64,000 nt of DNA from Rozella allomycis CSF55 (taxonomy: Eukaryota > Rozellomycota): NCBI GenBank assembly GCA_000442015.1, contig KE560903.1:1-64000 (forward strand). The letters are read 5' to 3'. Shown one piece after another: positions 49,383 through 60,423 of this stretch. The translations under genes and the position numbers were made by a program. The notes under the pieces were generated by a model. The model searched no databases and was not told the DNA's origin. It saw only the letters and a program-made list of their open reading frames with translations. Numbering within the stretch: the first letter of the stretch is position 1; each line of letters starts with the position of its first letter.

Positions 49383-50510
49383 ATGAACAGTCCAGATTAT
49401 ATTAAACATTCTTTTAAAACTCAAAATCTTGAATACAATAAGGAAAATAAGAATGAAATTAGTCATAAGATTGATCATAAATATCAGCATAAAATCGTTG
49501 ACAAAAAGGATGTATTTTCTAACGAAAAGGGCATAGATAATACGAAATTGTATGCAACATATTTTTAGCTGTAAAGGCCAAGAAGATGGTGTTTAGATGA
49601 CTTTGAAGTTGGGAAGCCATTAGGGAAGGGTCGATTCGGACATGTTTACATGGCAAGGGAAAAGAGAAGCGGTTATGTTGTTGCCTTGAAAATTCTATTC
49701 AAAACTCAATTGCAAAGCTTACAAGTGGAGTGTCAGTTAAGGCGAGAAATCGAAATTCAATCACATCTTAGGTAAGATTCATCTTGAATTTTAGTAGACA
49801 TCCAAACATCTTAAGGCTATATGGGTATTTCTATGATGAAAAGAGGGTCTTTTTAATTCTTGAATATGCTCCTAAAGGAGAATTATTTAAACTGCTTCAA
49901 ATAACCCACAAATTTTCAGAGAACGTAGCCTCAAGGGTATGTAATGTCATTTTTATAAATATAATTAGTATATTTTTCAGTTAGCAAACGCTTTACGCTA
50001 CCTTCATGGCAAACATGTGATTCACAGAGATATTAAACCTGAAAATATATTAATAGGACTTGATGGGCAACTTAAAATATCTGATTTTGGATGGTCTGTT
50101 CATGCACCGGGCCAAAGGTAATATGATTTTTTTGTGTATAAAGGCGAATGACTATGTGTGGCACCTTGGATTACTTACCCCCAGAGATGGTTGTTACAGT
50201 GCCACATAATCATAAAGTAGATTTATGGTCTTTAGGCGTACTTTGTTTCGAGTTTATTGTTGGATCTGCTCCTTTCGAACCAGATTCAGGACCCGAAACA
50301 TTTCCTTATACCAAAACGTATCACAACATCGTTCATTCAGATATCAAATTTCCTGAATCTGTTACCGATGTCGCCAAAGATTTTATTAAAGGAGTAAGTG
50401 TTAATTATATTGTAGCAAAGCTATTGAGAAAAGATCCTGAAGAGAGGTTTACGATAGACCAAGTCCTCGATCACCCCTGGATTACAATGCATAATAAAAC
50501 TATTTTATAA
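49383..50510 (+). CDS. Aurora kinase, copy 2
   Basis: Six exons (introns 27, 26, 44, 26 and 27 nt), 325 residues. A short polar N terminus precedes [66 protein letters not shown] and [16 protein letters not shown]. The end reads [20 protein letters not shown]. It differs from copy 1 throughout, so it is an old paralogue rather than a recent duplicate. The 44-nt third intron is longer than its neighbours. Confidence 0.95.
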
Positions 50511-50539
50511 ATTTTGAATTTAAAATAATGCGGTTTATT

Positions 50540-52364
50540 TTATAATGCGCTTGATTTCGAAACCTCATTGTCGGTAACATCAGTTTGCTGCTTTCCTAGT
50601 AAACTGTTCTTAATTCCGTATGAAAAATATATAACAAGCCCGATAAGAGTCCATACCAAAAATTGTACGACTACCTGAGATTTAAATACAACAGTATCTC
50701 CAGTTTTTCCAACTAATTGAGTACAAACGAGAAAATTGTTTAGGAGAATAGCAAAGCATGGAAGAAAAGGTACGAATGGACAACTAAATTCATTTGATTC
50801 ATTTGTGTTTTGTACTTCCTTGTCAGAAAAGAATAAATAAACAATATAGATGAAGGGCAAGAGAACTATCAAGCCACCAACGATAAATCCATACATTTCA
50901 AGTTGTAGGTGATACAAAAATGAAGATATTAACGTACCAAAAAAGAAAACTATAATGGAAATGAGTGATTTAGAGTAGATTTGGGGGCGATTTCTAGTGC
51001 GAAGAACAATCAATGAAGCAGCAATCACACTAAAACCTAGCAATGATCCAAATGAGACCATATCTTCTGTATATTCATCGTGTATGAACATTGCATTTAA
51101 AGCGGTGATTAAACCAGTAAAAATAATACCNTGCAGCAATCACACTAAACCCTAGCAATGAACCAAATGAGACCATATCTTCTGTGTATTCATCATGTAT
51201 GAACATTGCATTTAAAGCGGTGATTAAACCAGTAAAAATAATACCGAACGTAGCGTTGCCACCCTTGTTTAGAACGCCGAATCTTTTTGGCAATAATCCA
51301 TCTTTAGCCATAGCATAAAAGATTCTTGGTTGCCCTACAATACACGCGAACAAAGTTGCCATCATACAAAGCAGTGCGCATCCACCAACAAGTTTTCCAA
51401 CTAAAGGTTTTCCAACACTTTCAAAGGCATTTATCAGAGGAGAATCTTTAGTAATATTGTCTGCACCCACCATTCCAACTATGGATAATCCAGCACCAAT
51501 GTAAAGGGTTGTTGCGACTGCAATCGTGGTCATGACTGCAATAGGAATGTCTTTTTTAGGTCTTTTGGCTTCTGCAGAAAGTGTACAAATCGTATCAAAT
51601 CCAATATATGAGAAGAACATTTGTTGAGCGCCCTTGCTAACACCTTCAAAACCAGATTTAAAAAAATTGTCCATATTTTCAATGTTGAAATGAGTCAGTC
51701 CAAAAATGATTATAACTAAAATGACGAGCAGATTCAAAGAAGTGATAAAGTTGTTGAATTTGGACCCTGCCTTCGTTCCCATTAAGGCGAGCAAGGTGAA
51801 CACCCCGATTAAGAGACCCGCCATTATGTTTATACGGAATTCCCCAGATTCACTTGGGAATAAATTATACAAATACTGTGGCAAAATATTATCAGAGATC
51901 ATACTTTTGACATTAATGTTTTTGAACATGGCAGGTAGATAGGATTGTGACCAAGCGCCAGCAATAGAAGCAGCTGCAAATGAATACTCCAAGGTAAGAT
52001 TCCAACCAATAAACCAGCCAATGAGCTCACCGATTGTAGAGTAAGCGTAAGTGTATGAAGAGCCTGATGCGGGAATTTTAGAGGCGAACTCGAGATAACA
52101 AAAAGCAGTTATTAAAGAAACAAGCCCTGATAAACCTGTTGACAGAACAATCGATCCTCCAACTTCTCGCGCTGTTCTACCAACGACAGCGTACACACCG
52201 CTTCCAACAGTTGCAGCAATTCCGTATGTGATAAGATCATATAAGCGATAGGTGGGCACTATTTCGTCATTAACTGATTTTTCTATAGGTTTCTTTCGCG
52301 TCAAGTTTTTGAATGAAAACATAAAAACGTGTGGCGCAGTTGGTTGGTCACGCAAAGTTTTCAT
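50540..52364 (-). CDS. Cationic amino-acid transporter (CAT/SLC7-like)
   Basis: An intronless permease starting MKTLRDQPTAPHVFMFSF. Motifs include YGIAATVGSGVYAVVG (substrate-binding first helix), IPASGSSYTYAYSTIGEL, GWFIGWNLTLEYSFAA, GFDTICTLSAEAKRPKKDIP and IVGQPRIFYAMAKDGLLP. About fourteen membrane helices are predicted from the hydrophobic pattern, as in CAT carriers. The frame is broken at 51,131 only because of a contig join with an unmerged overlap; on either side the protein is intact. It probably imports arginine, lysine or related amino acids. Confidence 0.9.
51013..51245. repeat. Unmerged contig overlap inside the permease gene
   Basis: About 112 bp ending at 51,130 is repeated, with four or five differences, from 51,132 to about 51,245, with a single n between. 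The duplicated stretch codes the same permease segment (LNAMFIHDEYTEDMVSFGS). This is best explained as two contig ends that overlap but were not merged, perhaps allelic. Confidence 0.85.
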
Positions 52365-52382
52365 GATCAGTGTGGCTATAAT

Positions 52383-53860
52383 TTAAGATTTATTGAGCTT
52401 GAATAATAATATGTTTCCCGATCTTCGACTATCATCATGAAAATGAGAGTTAAAAATAGATTTTTCCTATCTTGTAACTAAAATATCATTACCAATATGT
52501 ACCCTTTTCGCTGTACCCAAAGATTTAATTTCCTATTGTCAAGCAAAGAATCGAATAAAATCAATCTTGATGGAATATTTGTATCGTTGAAAGAGGAATT
52601 CACGAATAAGAATGGATCATTGTAAAATTTGGAAGTTTCATCAATATATTGAGGTTTGGAAGAGCTAAAAATATCAAAAAAATAGTTTTACTTTAGAGGA
52701 GGTTCACATGTAAGCATACGAACGGTAACATTATTGTGAATGTAACTGTAAAGTGGTGTTGAGTGGCAAGGCATCATTAGAAACAGATCTCCGCCTTTGA
52801 CATTCTCTCTAATATAATTAGTTATTTCTATAACCCCTCTTTGATGAACACATGAAAAATAAATAGCTAATGGTATATTAAAAAGTATAATGAGGAAAAC
52901 AATAATCCTCGTCAATTTTCTGGACAGGGATTTCATTGACACGCCACAATATAAATGAATAATAGGTAGTATAGGATGAATGAATCGAAATTCTTTATGT
53001 GATAGAGCGGAATAGAACAAGATTGTCGAAAATACGATTAATCCATATTCTTTACTAGGACTTTTGAAAAAACCAAATATAAATAATGGGTATTGTATTG
53101 TACTTATGACCCAAACGCCCTGAGAGAAATACCAATGCCAAGGATGAGTTCCGTAAAAACTACTCAAGCCTCTGAGTACATTGAACTCTAGAAAATTTAG
53201 CATTACAAAAACCAACCTTCCATAATATAATGAGTCCATGACTATACTTGCACACAACATCAATAAGCCTATAAGCACCATACTTTTCAATTGTTTATAG
53301 TTCAAGTACAAAATTTTACATAGTGGAATGATCCACATAATTATATTTGTTATTCTAAAACAGGAAGAAATAGATATAATTAGATAAGCCAAGTGCTTAT
53401 CTTTTTTAAGCAAAAGGAAAAGTATTGACGTCGAGAATAGTGTTTCCAGTGAATTCGCTAGCGATCGCGGTAACGCGTAAAAGTTCCACCACGAAACTAC
53501 GCTATGGAAGACTGTCCAATTCGCCACTTCCTCTCCATATTTATTTTTGGCTACCAAATACAAAAAGTAATCAGTCATTGCCGCAAACGTTGCATTTAAT
53601 ATCTTTGGCCCGTAAATAACGAAATCATTGCTTTTAATAAAATATTTTTGTATCAAGTAAATTATGCAATATAGTAGAGGATGCAAAGAAGACCTTATTG
53701 CACTGACCCATTCCCATGTAATATAGCCATTACCATATACCACCTGATGTGCTGGCTCGAGTGACTGATAGTATTCATCAGGTACATGAAAAGTGGTTAG
53801 CAAAAATGAATTGAACAATCGGAATACGAATAGAATAAAGAACATTTTGCTGCCTCGCAT
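52383..53860 (-). CDS. PIGB: GPI mannosyltransferase 3 (PIG-B/GPI10, GT22)
   Basis: Three exons (introns 27 and 26 nt), 474 residues. FHVPDEYYQSLEPAHQVVYG is the GT22 donor/acceptor motif in the first luminal loop, and YITWEWVSAIRS, PRSLANSLET, FYGTHPWHWYFSQG and SHKEFRFIHPILPI are all family blocks. Eight to ten membrane helices are visible. Only after splicing the 26-nt second intron does the characteristic end NSHFHDDSRRSGNILLF appear. It adds the third mannose of the GPI core in the ER. The stop lies 18 bp upstream of the permease start on the same strand. Confidence 0.94.
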
Positions 53861-53952
53861 ATTCGATTTGAAATATTGGAAATACTAGTAAAAGTTCAAC
53901 GCAATATATTACAACTAAAAAGTAAAAAAATTCAGTCAAATATTTTATAGAA

Positions 53953-54291
53953 TCAATGTAGATTTAATATACCTTGAATGGTTAATTTTATCTTAATTGA
54001 TAACCAGTAAATGGTTTTGAATATTCCAATTTTGGATTCACTGTGATCCTTATCCTTCGCCGAATATTGATTGGCCGTGTCAGATTCAGTATAATTTTGA
54101 TTGGATTTTGAAAAATCGTTTTCTATATCTTCTTGAATTAGATAAAATGAAACGTAGCTTAATTCATGTATGCAATTTAATGCAGTGTCAAGTGTCTTAC
54201 ATTCATTTTCCGTTTCCGTCGGAAAAGCATTAATATTGCAGATCACTAAAAGTATTAAATACACTTTTGTTAGGACTAGCAAGCAACTCAT
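53953..54291 (-). CDS. Small secreted protein, unrecognised
   Basis: About 112 residues starting MSCLLVLTKVYLILLVICN, a clear signal peptide. The mature part has two cysteines near its start (ENECKTLDTALNCIHELS) and a polar Asn/Ser-rich middle with one N-glycosylation site (NYTE). A further short exon beyond 53,953 is possible because a GTATATT donor overlaps the end of the frame. No family recognised. Confidence 0.5.
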   Translation of the reverse strand: MSCLLVLTKVYLILLVICNINAFPTETENECKTLDTALNCIHELSYVSFYLIQEDIENDFSKSNQNYTESDTANQYSAKDKDHSESKIGIFKTIYWLSIKIKLTIQGILNLH

Positions 54292-54338
54292 TTTCGTCAA
54301 TCAGTACACTATTAGTCTATAAGTGGCGCAAGGAAAAT

Positions 54339-55090
54339 TTAGAAAGTCGTCCAGCCTTTATTATCAACGTTATCAACTTTGGAAGAGACAGATTTTAAAA
54401 ATGTTGTATGGTTCCCCACTGAATTTGACTGTGGCGGTGACAGTGACATGACCTTCGAAGCTGTGAATTGATCATCGTTATTTACATTTTTATCTAAACT
54501 TGAAGTATTATTTCCTTTATACATTTTTTAATTGTCATACTTTTGTATATTGATTCAATTGGTAAATTTAACATTTCACCTTCTTTCAAGGAAAAATCAT
54601 GCACAGAAAATGTCGATGGAACAACAATTGATGATTTAGATTTTCTTATTATATAAAACTTACTTAACTTTACTTGGAGAAGTCCTGGAGGATTACGTTG
54701 AAGTCAAAAGCATCGTTTCTATCTTCAAAACCAAGACCTACAAATGCATGTTTGTTTGTATTGAGATCTACTAACTTCAATACAAAATATCTCGAGGAAT
54801 CTGTGACTTGTTCAACTGAGCCATGTTCATATGGGCACTGTGCAAAAATCTCGTCATTTAAATATTGTAGACATAATTTTACTTGTTTTTGAATCTAACA
54901 GAATAATTACACATTTACTTTCATGGCCTTTAATTATTAATGACCCTTGCCATAGGAAGTGGCTCTCATTCCAATCTGACGCCCTTTAGTATCAACGGTG
55001 ATATAATTACTTATGTCCTCTAGAAGCAGAATTTCTGGGTGGAATATTAAATACTTGAACATGTTTCACACGTAATAATTCAGTCTCCAT
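54339..55090 (-). CDS. NECAP endocytic adaptor-associated protein
   Basis: Five exons (introns 27, 37, 29 and 26 nt), 210 residues. The PH-like NECAP domain has FNIPPRNSASRGHKASDW, LNDEIFAQCP, EQVTDSSRYFVLKL, FVGLGFEDRNDAFDFNV and DFSLKEGEMLNLPI. The last exon adds a polar tail that ends exactly in WTTF, the W-x-x-F motif by which NECAPs bind the AP-2 alpha ear. The protein acts in clathrin-mediated endocytosis. Its start codon is 24 bp from that of the divergent SBDS gene. Confidence 0.92.
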
Positions 55091-55114
55091 TTCTGAAATT
55101 TAAGATTATTTTTT
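55091..55114. promoter_or_regulatory. 24-bp divergent intergenic region
   Basis: The only sequence between the start codons of NECAP (minus) and SBDS (plus). It must hold both 5' leaders, or the transcripts must start inside each other's coding region. It is AT-rich, with no TATA element I would defend. Confidence 0.6.
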
Positions 55115-55984
55115 ATGAGCGCTATTTTTACACCTCTAAATCAAGTGAAACTTACAAATGTTTCTGTAGTGCGATTAAAAAAAGGAGGCAAAAGATTTGA
55201 AGTGGCATGTTACAAAAACAAAGTGATGGACTGGAGGCGAGGACTGTAAGATGCAAACATAAGACGGAACAAGGATATCAGATCTAAGCGAAGTAATACA
55301 AATCGATAAAGTATTTACTAATGTATCTAAAGGACAAGTAGCGAATCAAGAAGATTTATTGAAAAGTTTCAAAACAAACGAAACAAGTGAGATAATTGTT
55401 CAAGTAGGCCAAAATTTTAATTTATCATTGATAGATTTTGAAAAATGGGGAACTACAAGTTTCAGAAAAGGAAAGATTGAACCAAAACGAGAGAATGCTG
55501 AAAGACATAGTACACATTATTGCAGAAAAATCGGGTAAAATACAATAACTACCATGAAAGTTCATCCTGAAACCAAAAGACCTTATACGATCACTATGAT
55601 AGAAAAGGCACTTCTGGAATCACATTTTTCCTTGGTCCCAAACAAGACCGCCAAGGTTCAAGCATTAGATGCAATTAAACTACTGCAAGAAAAGAATATA
55701 ATTCCGATCATTAGAGCCAGAATGCGAGTTCGAATTCAAATGCCTTCAAAAGACGCCAAAAGGGTAAAGGACAGAATATTGCAATGCCTTATTAAAATTG
55801 AAGAAGAGGATTGGTCAGATACTTTTGACGCCGTAAGTATTCGACTTTTTGGAAATAGACCTGCCTGATTGACCCTGGACAATATCGACTACTTTATGAA
55901 TTAATTCAACAAGAATCAAAAGGGAAATGCATCCTCGAAATGTTGAATCTCAAAGATGTTGATGACAAGGAAGAAATTCTTTAA
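55115..55984 (+). CDS. SBDS: Ribosome maturation protein SBDS/SDO1
   Basis: Five exons (introns 28, 31, 26 and 26 nt), 252 residues. It starts [20 protein letters not shown], followed by [68 protein letters not shown] and [16 protein letters not shown]. All three domains of SBDS are present. It releases eIF6 from 60S subunits with EFL1. Every intron interrupts the reading frame if not removed. Confidence 0.95.
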
Positions 55985-56011
55985 ATAAATTATAAATGTT
56001 AAATACTATAT

Positions 56012-56569
56012 TTATTGCTTGCTGATTTTCTTTGAAACTTGGAGAGCGATACGGTCAAGATCTCTTTGGCCTTCAACAGTTATTTTGCGACCACTATTTA
56101 ATTATTTTGTTTATACATACCCAGATGGCATCTTTTCCAATACTTTAATTTTTTCAAGTGATTGCATAACTTTTCTGGCAACAGAGCCTGATCCATCAGC
56201 ATGGTGAGATGGTCTGTTACCACGGTTGACTCTACCACCATGGAGCTTTTTCAATGCACCAACACCAACACCTTGGCGCAAATAGATATGTCTGGCAACA
56301 GAAGCCGCACGAATAAAGTACCAGTCAGGGTCATATGGTGCGAGTTCTTTGTAAGCACCGGTTTTTACAATATCAACCCATTTTGGAACATCAAATTTTC
56401 CAGACTTCTTTAAATGAGCAGCATATGCAGCGATAAATGATGCGGCTGGAACATCCTTGACAGTTATACCTCCGGTAACTCTAAATATTAGATTTGCAAA
56501 TATGATATTAAAAACTAGGCTTAAAAGATGTAAGAATGTGTCAGAAACTTAAAATTACCTCTCCATCAT
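56012..56569 (-). CDS. RPS19: Ribosomal protein eS19
   Basis: Three exons, 150 residues. The first exon is only a few codons (MMER), joined through a 78-nt intron, the longest clear intron in the window, to VTGGITVKDVPAASFIAAY. Family blocks include FDVPKWVDIVK, LAPYDPDWYFIRAASVARHI, GALKKLHGGRVNRGNRPSHH and GSVARKVMQSLEKI; a 27-nt intron precedes RKITVEGQRDLDRIA. It is part of the small ribosomal subunit. Its stop lies 27 bp from the SBDS stop on the other strand. Confidence 0.95.
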
Positions 56570-56775
56570 GTGTAGACAAGGGTCTATTGGTTACGAAAAA
56601 AATTGAGGCTAAGTAGGAAATTTGGGAATTATGACCAGAGAATGAAAATTGATATAGACTGTTAAATATGACAATGTAATTAAGTTACATCAAAGGAACG
56701 TACTTATATGTAGGTTGACGAACTTGCTAATAGCATGAAGAATAGAATAGATCTCAAAAATTGTGCATTATAAAC

Positions 56776-57656
56776 TCACAAAAAGTATCTAAGATTCCTG
56801 TTCTTGTTACACATTTTATTGAATTCTTGTTGATCGCTTCGATTCTTCAAACGCGTTTTTCGCAGAAATTGTCTTTTCTGATTACAATAATAGTTTTTAC
56901 TTCAAAAATAGTGATTTGTTCTTTCGAAACTCCCGAAGAATCTCGTCTATTGGTCTCATCTGCGGCTGTAATTTAAACCCATTCGATTTTTTACATCTTA
57001 TCCTGTCGTAGTAGACAGTAGACAAATTTTCCACTTTCCAGTAGTCCTCTTCTAGGGTAACAAATTTACCAAAATTATCGACAACAATTGATGCTTTTGA
57101 GTGAAAAATATCCTATGAGGTATCAATTGAATCTTTACAACACAGTCGTATATATCATACATAAGGGCTATTTCGTCGTACCAAACTATCGTGTTTTCGC
57201 CAACGTTTTGCCATCTAAAATTTTCTATTATATATCGCGCAAAAACGACTTCCGTTGAATTCACTGACTTGTACATATAACCATAAAGTTCATTCTTTTC
57301 AACAAGGATTTCGTCTAGATCAACGAAAAATAGAAATTTACGCTGGATTATTTCTTCATTCCTAAATCTGATTAAAGCCTTGGCATTCTGGACAAAGAAT
57401 GTGTCGATATAGTCTGCCCAAAAATCGATGTTTTGAAATGAATAATTGTGAAAGCCCATTTGGACCCAATTATAAGCCCTTTGGATTCGGGTTACTGCCG
57501 GATGAAATAGACTAATGGACATATTAGTATTCATCAAAGCCTGGTACGTCAGCTGATTTGCGAGTACAGTGGCACAGTCAACCTATAGGGCAATCAACGA
57601 TCGGAAACGCAGGTCAAGGAAAATGATGGACAAGGGGAATAAATTACTTCGAGCAT
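56776..57656 (-). CDS. GT92-like glycosyltransferase domain protein
   Basis: Four exons are inferred (introns 26, 26 and 28 nt), 266 residues. The protein starts MLEVIYSPCPSF. The core has FLFFVDLDEILV, a D-x-D-type block similar to GT92/DUF23 enzymes, then FRWQNVGENTIVWYDE and, in the next exon, HSKASIVVDNFG and YWKVENLSTVYYDRIRC. There is no signal peptide or membrane helix in this model, and the length is short for the family, so the start may lie further upstream. If the last intron is not used the protein ends at 56,897. Confidence 0.55.
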
Positions 57657-57719
57657 TTGAAATTAGATTGAAATAGCTTTGTCAGTTTGACAAGTTAATG
57701 ATCAAATAGATAATCTTCT

Positions 57720-59402
57720 TTATTGAAAAAAGCTAGATAAAACAGACTGTGCAATCCTAGTAATTCTATCAACAGTGCCATTGAAACTATCTCCGTCAAA
57801 CACGCTGGGCACACCTTTTTCTGGAGGAAAGGGATCATGTGATCTAATATCTTTAGATGCTAATTCCCGTGGCAATTTCGCGTCGGCTATTTTAAGTTCT
57901 AATGAAGAAAATTTAATTGGAATACCGCAGACAAATAGGTGACGATAAATATCCAAAGGAATTCCACTATAATTATCATCTTTGCACTGTTGGGATTTTG
58001 AAATTTCGGATTCTAACATCGGATTTGTAATGACCAACTCTAAGCCTCTTTTTATCCATTTGCTCAAATCAGGATTCTTCCATTCTGTTAGAAACCTCTC
58101 TATGTATATGGATTCTACAATCTTTAATCCAATTCTTGACTCAAGGGGAATCTGTTGAATCAATGATTCGAGGCCCAAGTTTAATCCATGACTATCGTTT
58201 AAGGCTATTACAATGCGTGGATAATATAAAATGGCTTCTGATAATAAAACTTCAGATTCCCTAGTATTTCCTGAAAGGTATGTAGCCAGGGCTACTGAAT
58301 ATTTCCAATTAGGAAGTAAAGAGAATTCTTTTTCGTGAACTTTAAATATTTCCAAAAGAGACGAATACTGTGCGCTTTTTAAGGCGTAAAAATCCATCAG
58401 TAAGCTCATGCAGTAAGGGTCTTCTTCAACGTTTAAAGAAAAAATATATTTGGAAAACTCAAAGCAGGTTCTCCAACAGCCTTTCTGACTTTGATATTTT
58501 AAATGTCGAAATAGAATAAGATAAAATTGTCTGTTTTCATAATAATTAAAAGATAATATGTTTCTAGAGTTAACTTTAAAGGTAGGGTGAAATGATCGTT
58601 CAAAGGCGTACAATGCACGCTCTATTAAGTTTGCAGCACCTTGTGCGTCCCCACTGTGGCCTAAAAAGTCACTAACTGTTAACAACGATGAAATATGGAA
58701 TGGATTACTCCTTAGTAAGTGAGAAATCATATCAAAGTCATGCATATTACAACTTTGTAAATATTGTCTTTCAATTTCTTGATATTGCATTAAATACTCA
58801 AATTTAAAACAAGAATATCCTAGTTTTAATAAACACTCGCGCTTGCCTTTATCGTCGCCTAGAAACTCCATTTTAATGCCAGGACTTTGGAATTTCGGCC
58901 AATCTGATTTGGGAAATGCCAAAATGCTGTGCACGGTTTTGTTTTTTACGCGCTTGGATTCTTGATTGACCTAATTGTAAATAACTAATCAAATTTACAA
59001 TTTTTGCTCCAAACATCCGTTTCATTTCAATTTCCGGATCTAAATATTTGGTGTTCGCAAAAATGACTTTATGTGACTCTTGTAATTCCTTAAAGCATGG
59101 TTTGTTATCATTAAATTTGCTCTCATCAAGTATATCATCAATCACAATTGACTCCTTTTTCTTTTTTAACTTTTTTTCATATTTTTTTTCCGTCAATGAA
59201 GTTAAACAGGAGAGGTCAGGACTCTGAAGTGATATTTCTTCATTTTCAAGCTGCGTTAATTAACAAACATGGAATTTACTAAATCAAACATATTTTCTTT
59301 TGCTGACACTTCTTGTACAATATCATCTGGGAAGTTTTCAATATTCTTTTCGTCGAAATGGTTATTTTTGGCTTGAAGTTTTTTTAGATTCCTGGAAGAC
59401 AT
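57720..59402 (-). CDS. TCF25/RQC1 ribosome quality-control factor
   Basis: Three exons (introns 29 and 28 nt), 541 residues. It starts MSSRNLKKLQAKNN, then a basic stretch EKKYEKKLKKKKES, YLDPEIEMKRMFGAKIVN and, after the second intron, LAFPKSDWPKFQSPGIKMEF. A TPR-like helical domain follows (LLTVSDFLGHSGDAQGAANL, ERALYAFERSFHPTFKVN, NRQFYLILFRHL). This is the TCF25 (Nulp1/Rqc1) layout. Rqc1 works with Ltn1 and Rqc2 on stalled 60S subunits. Confidence 0.92.
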
Positions 59403-59660
59403 GAAATTTCGTAAACTATAGAAACTTTGTTTTTACAAAATAAGAAATACAATACCACCATTAAATCTTGACGACCTGTCATGGCAACTAATTTGGTCGC
59501 TCCGTCACTTGCATAATTACATTAAGGGTAAGCATTTTTCAAAGTAATGATAAAGTTGCAAGCCGGATTCATATCTTTATTCAAAGTAAATTTCATTCAC
59601 ATTCGATTTTAGAACAACCTTCCGACCCAATCATTTTTAATTTCCGACTTGCTTCGTTTG

Positions 59661-60423
59661 ATGGCAGACCAATTATTAGAACAACAACTTTCTTCAATGT
59701 ATAGATTATCATTAAGTAGGCCAATGACGGCTAATGTTTCGACAAATAGAAATAGTGAATCCCGTGCTGCTATCCATCGCCAAAGCTCACTTGGCCCTAC
59801 TTCAATGTTCCAGAATCCAAGATATGCCAACTCGAATACACAAGGCAGAATGAATCCTGCGTCATACATTTTGAGACAAACCATGATTAACCAACACAAC
59901 ATAAGCCCACACTTTCGCCAGAAAGTTGTTTGCAAACTAAGGTGTCGCCATTGTTCACGGACAGTCTGTATGCGTGGTATGAAAGCTATTTTACTAGCGG
60001 ATTCAAACGTAGAACTCTTCTCTACAGATCTGCCACCTAAAGGGTACAAAAACTGGGCATGTAAGATAGGGTTCAACTAGTAGAAGAAGATTACATGACA
60101 ACTAATTGCCGATGTAAAATTAGAGATCTAGCATGCCTTACTTGGTAACATTGCCTTTTGATTGATATAGCGGAAACGTAATTGGTTATCACGTTACACA
60201 GCCATGCGAGACTTGCCTGGAGTCATGCAATAATGGCCATTTTTGGATGTACATATCTGAAGGCGTTATTCCTGAAGACAGAGTTGATTGCTCCTCTGGT
60301 AATATACTTTTGTACGTTTAATTTTTTGGGTCTTGTAAGCCTCTTCTTTGGGCTCATTTACCTCTCAGTGAACATGATTCTGAAGCCACATTAGTGGTGG
60401 AAATGGATAAGGGACTACGTTAA
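59661..60423 (+). CDS. FAM72 family zinc-binding protein
   Basis: Four exons; introns of 20, 26 and 24 nt leave 230 residues. An N-terminal extension of about 90 residues (MADQLLEQQLSSMYRLSLSR onward) is followed by the FAM72 core: LRCRHCSRTVCMRGMKAILL, DSNVELFSTDLPPKG, NCRCKIRDLACLTCGN, GYHVTQPCETCLESCNNGHF and LLWAHLPLSE. Conserved cysteine pairs suggest a zinc-stabilised fold; in animals FAM72 interacts with UNG2. The 20-nt first intron (60,061-60,080) would be the shortest in the window but is needed to keep the frame. Confidence 0.85.

Noticed and set aside
51013..51245. Real tandem duplication within the permease
   Set aside because: The copies abut a single n at 51,131 and duplicate one helix segment; an unmerged contig overlap is simpler.
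59609..60076. Minus-strand 155-codon frame opposite FAM72
   Set aside because: Antisense shadow; the plus strand carries conserved FAM72 motifs and in-frame introns.
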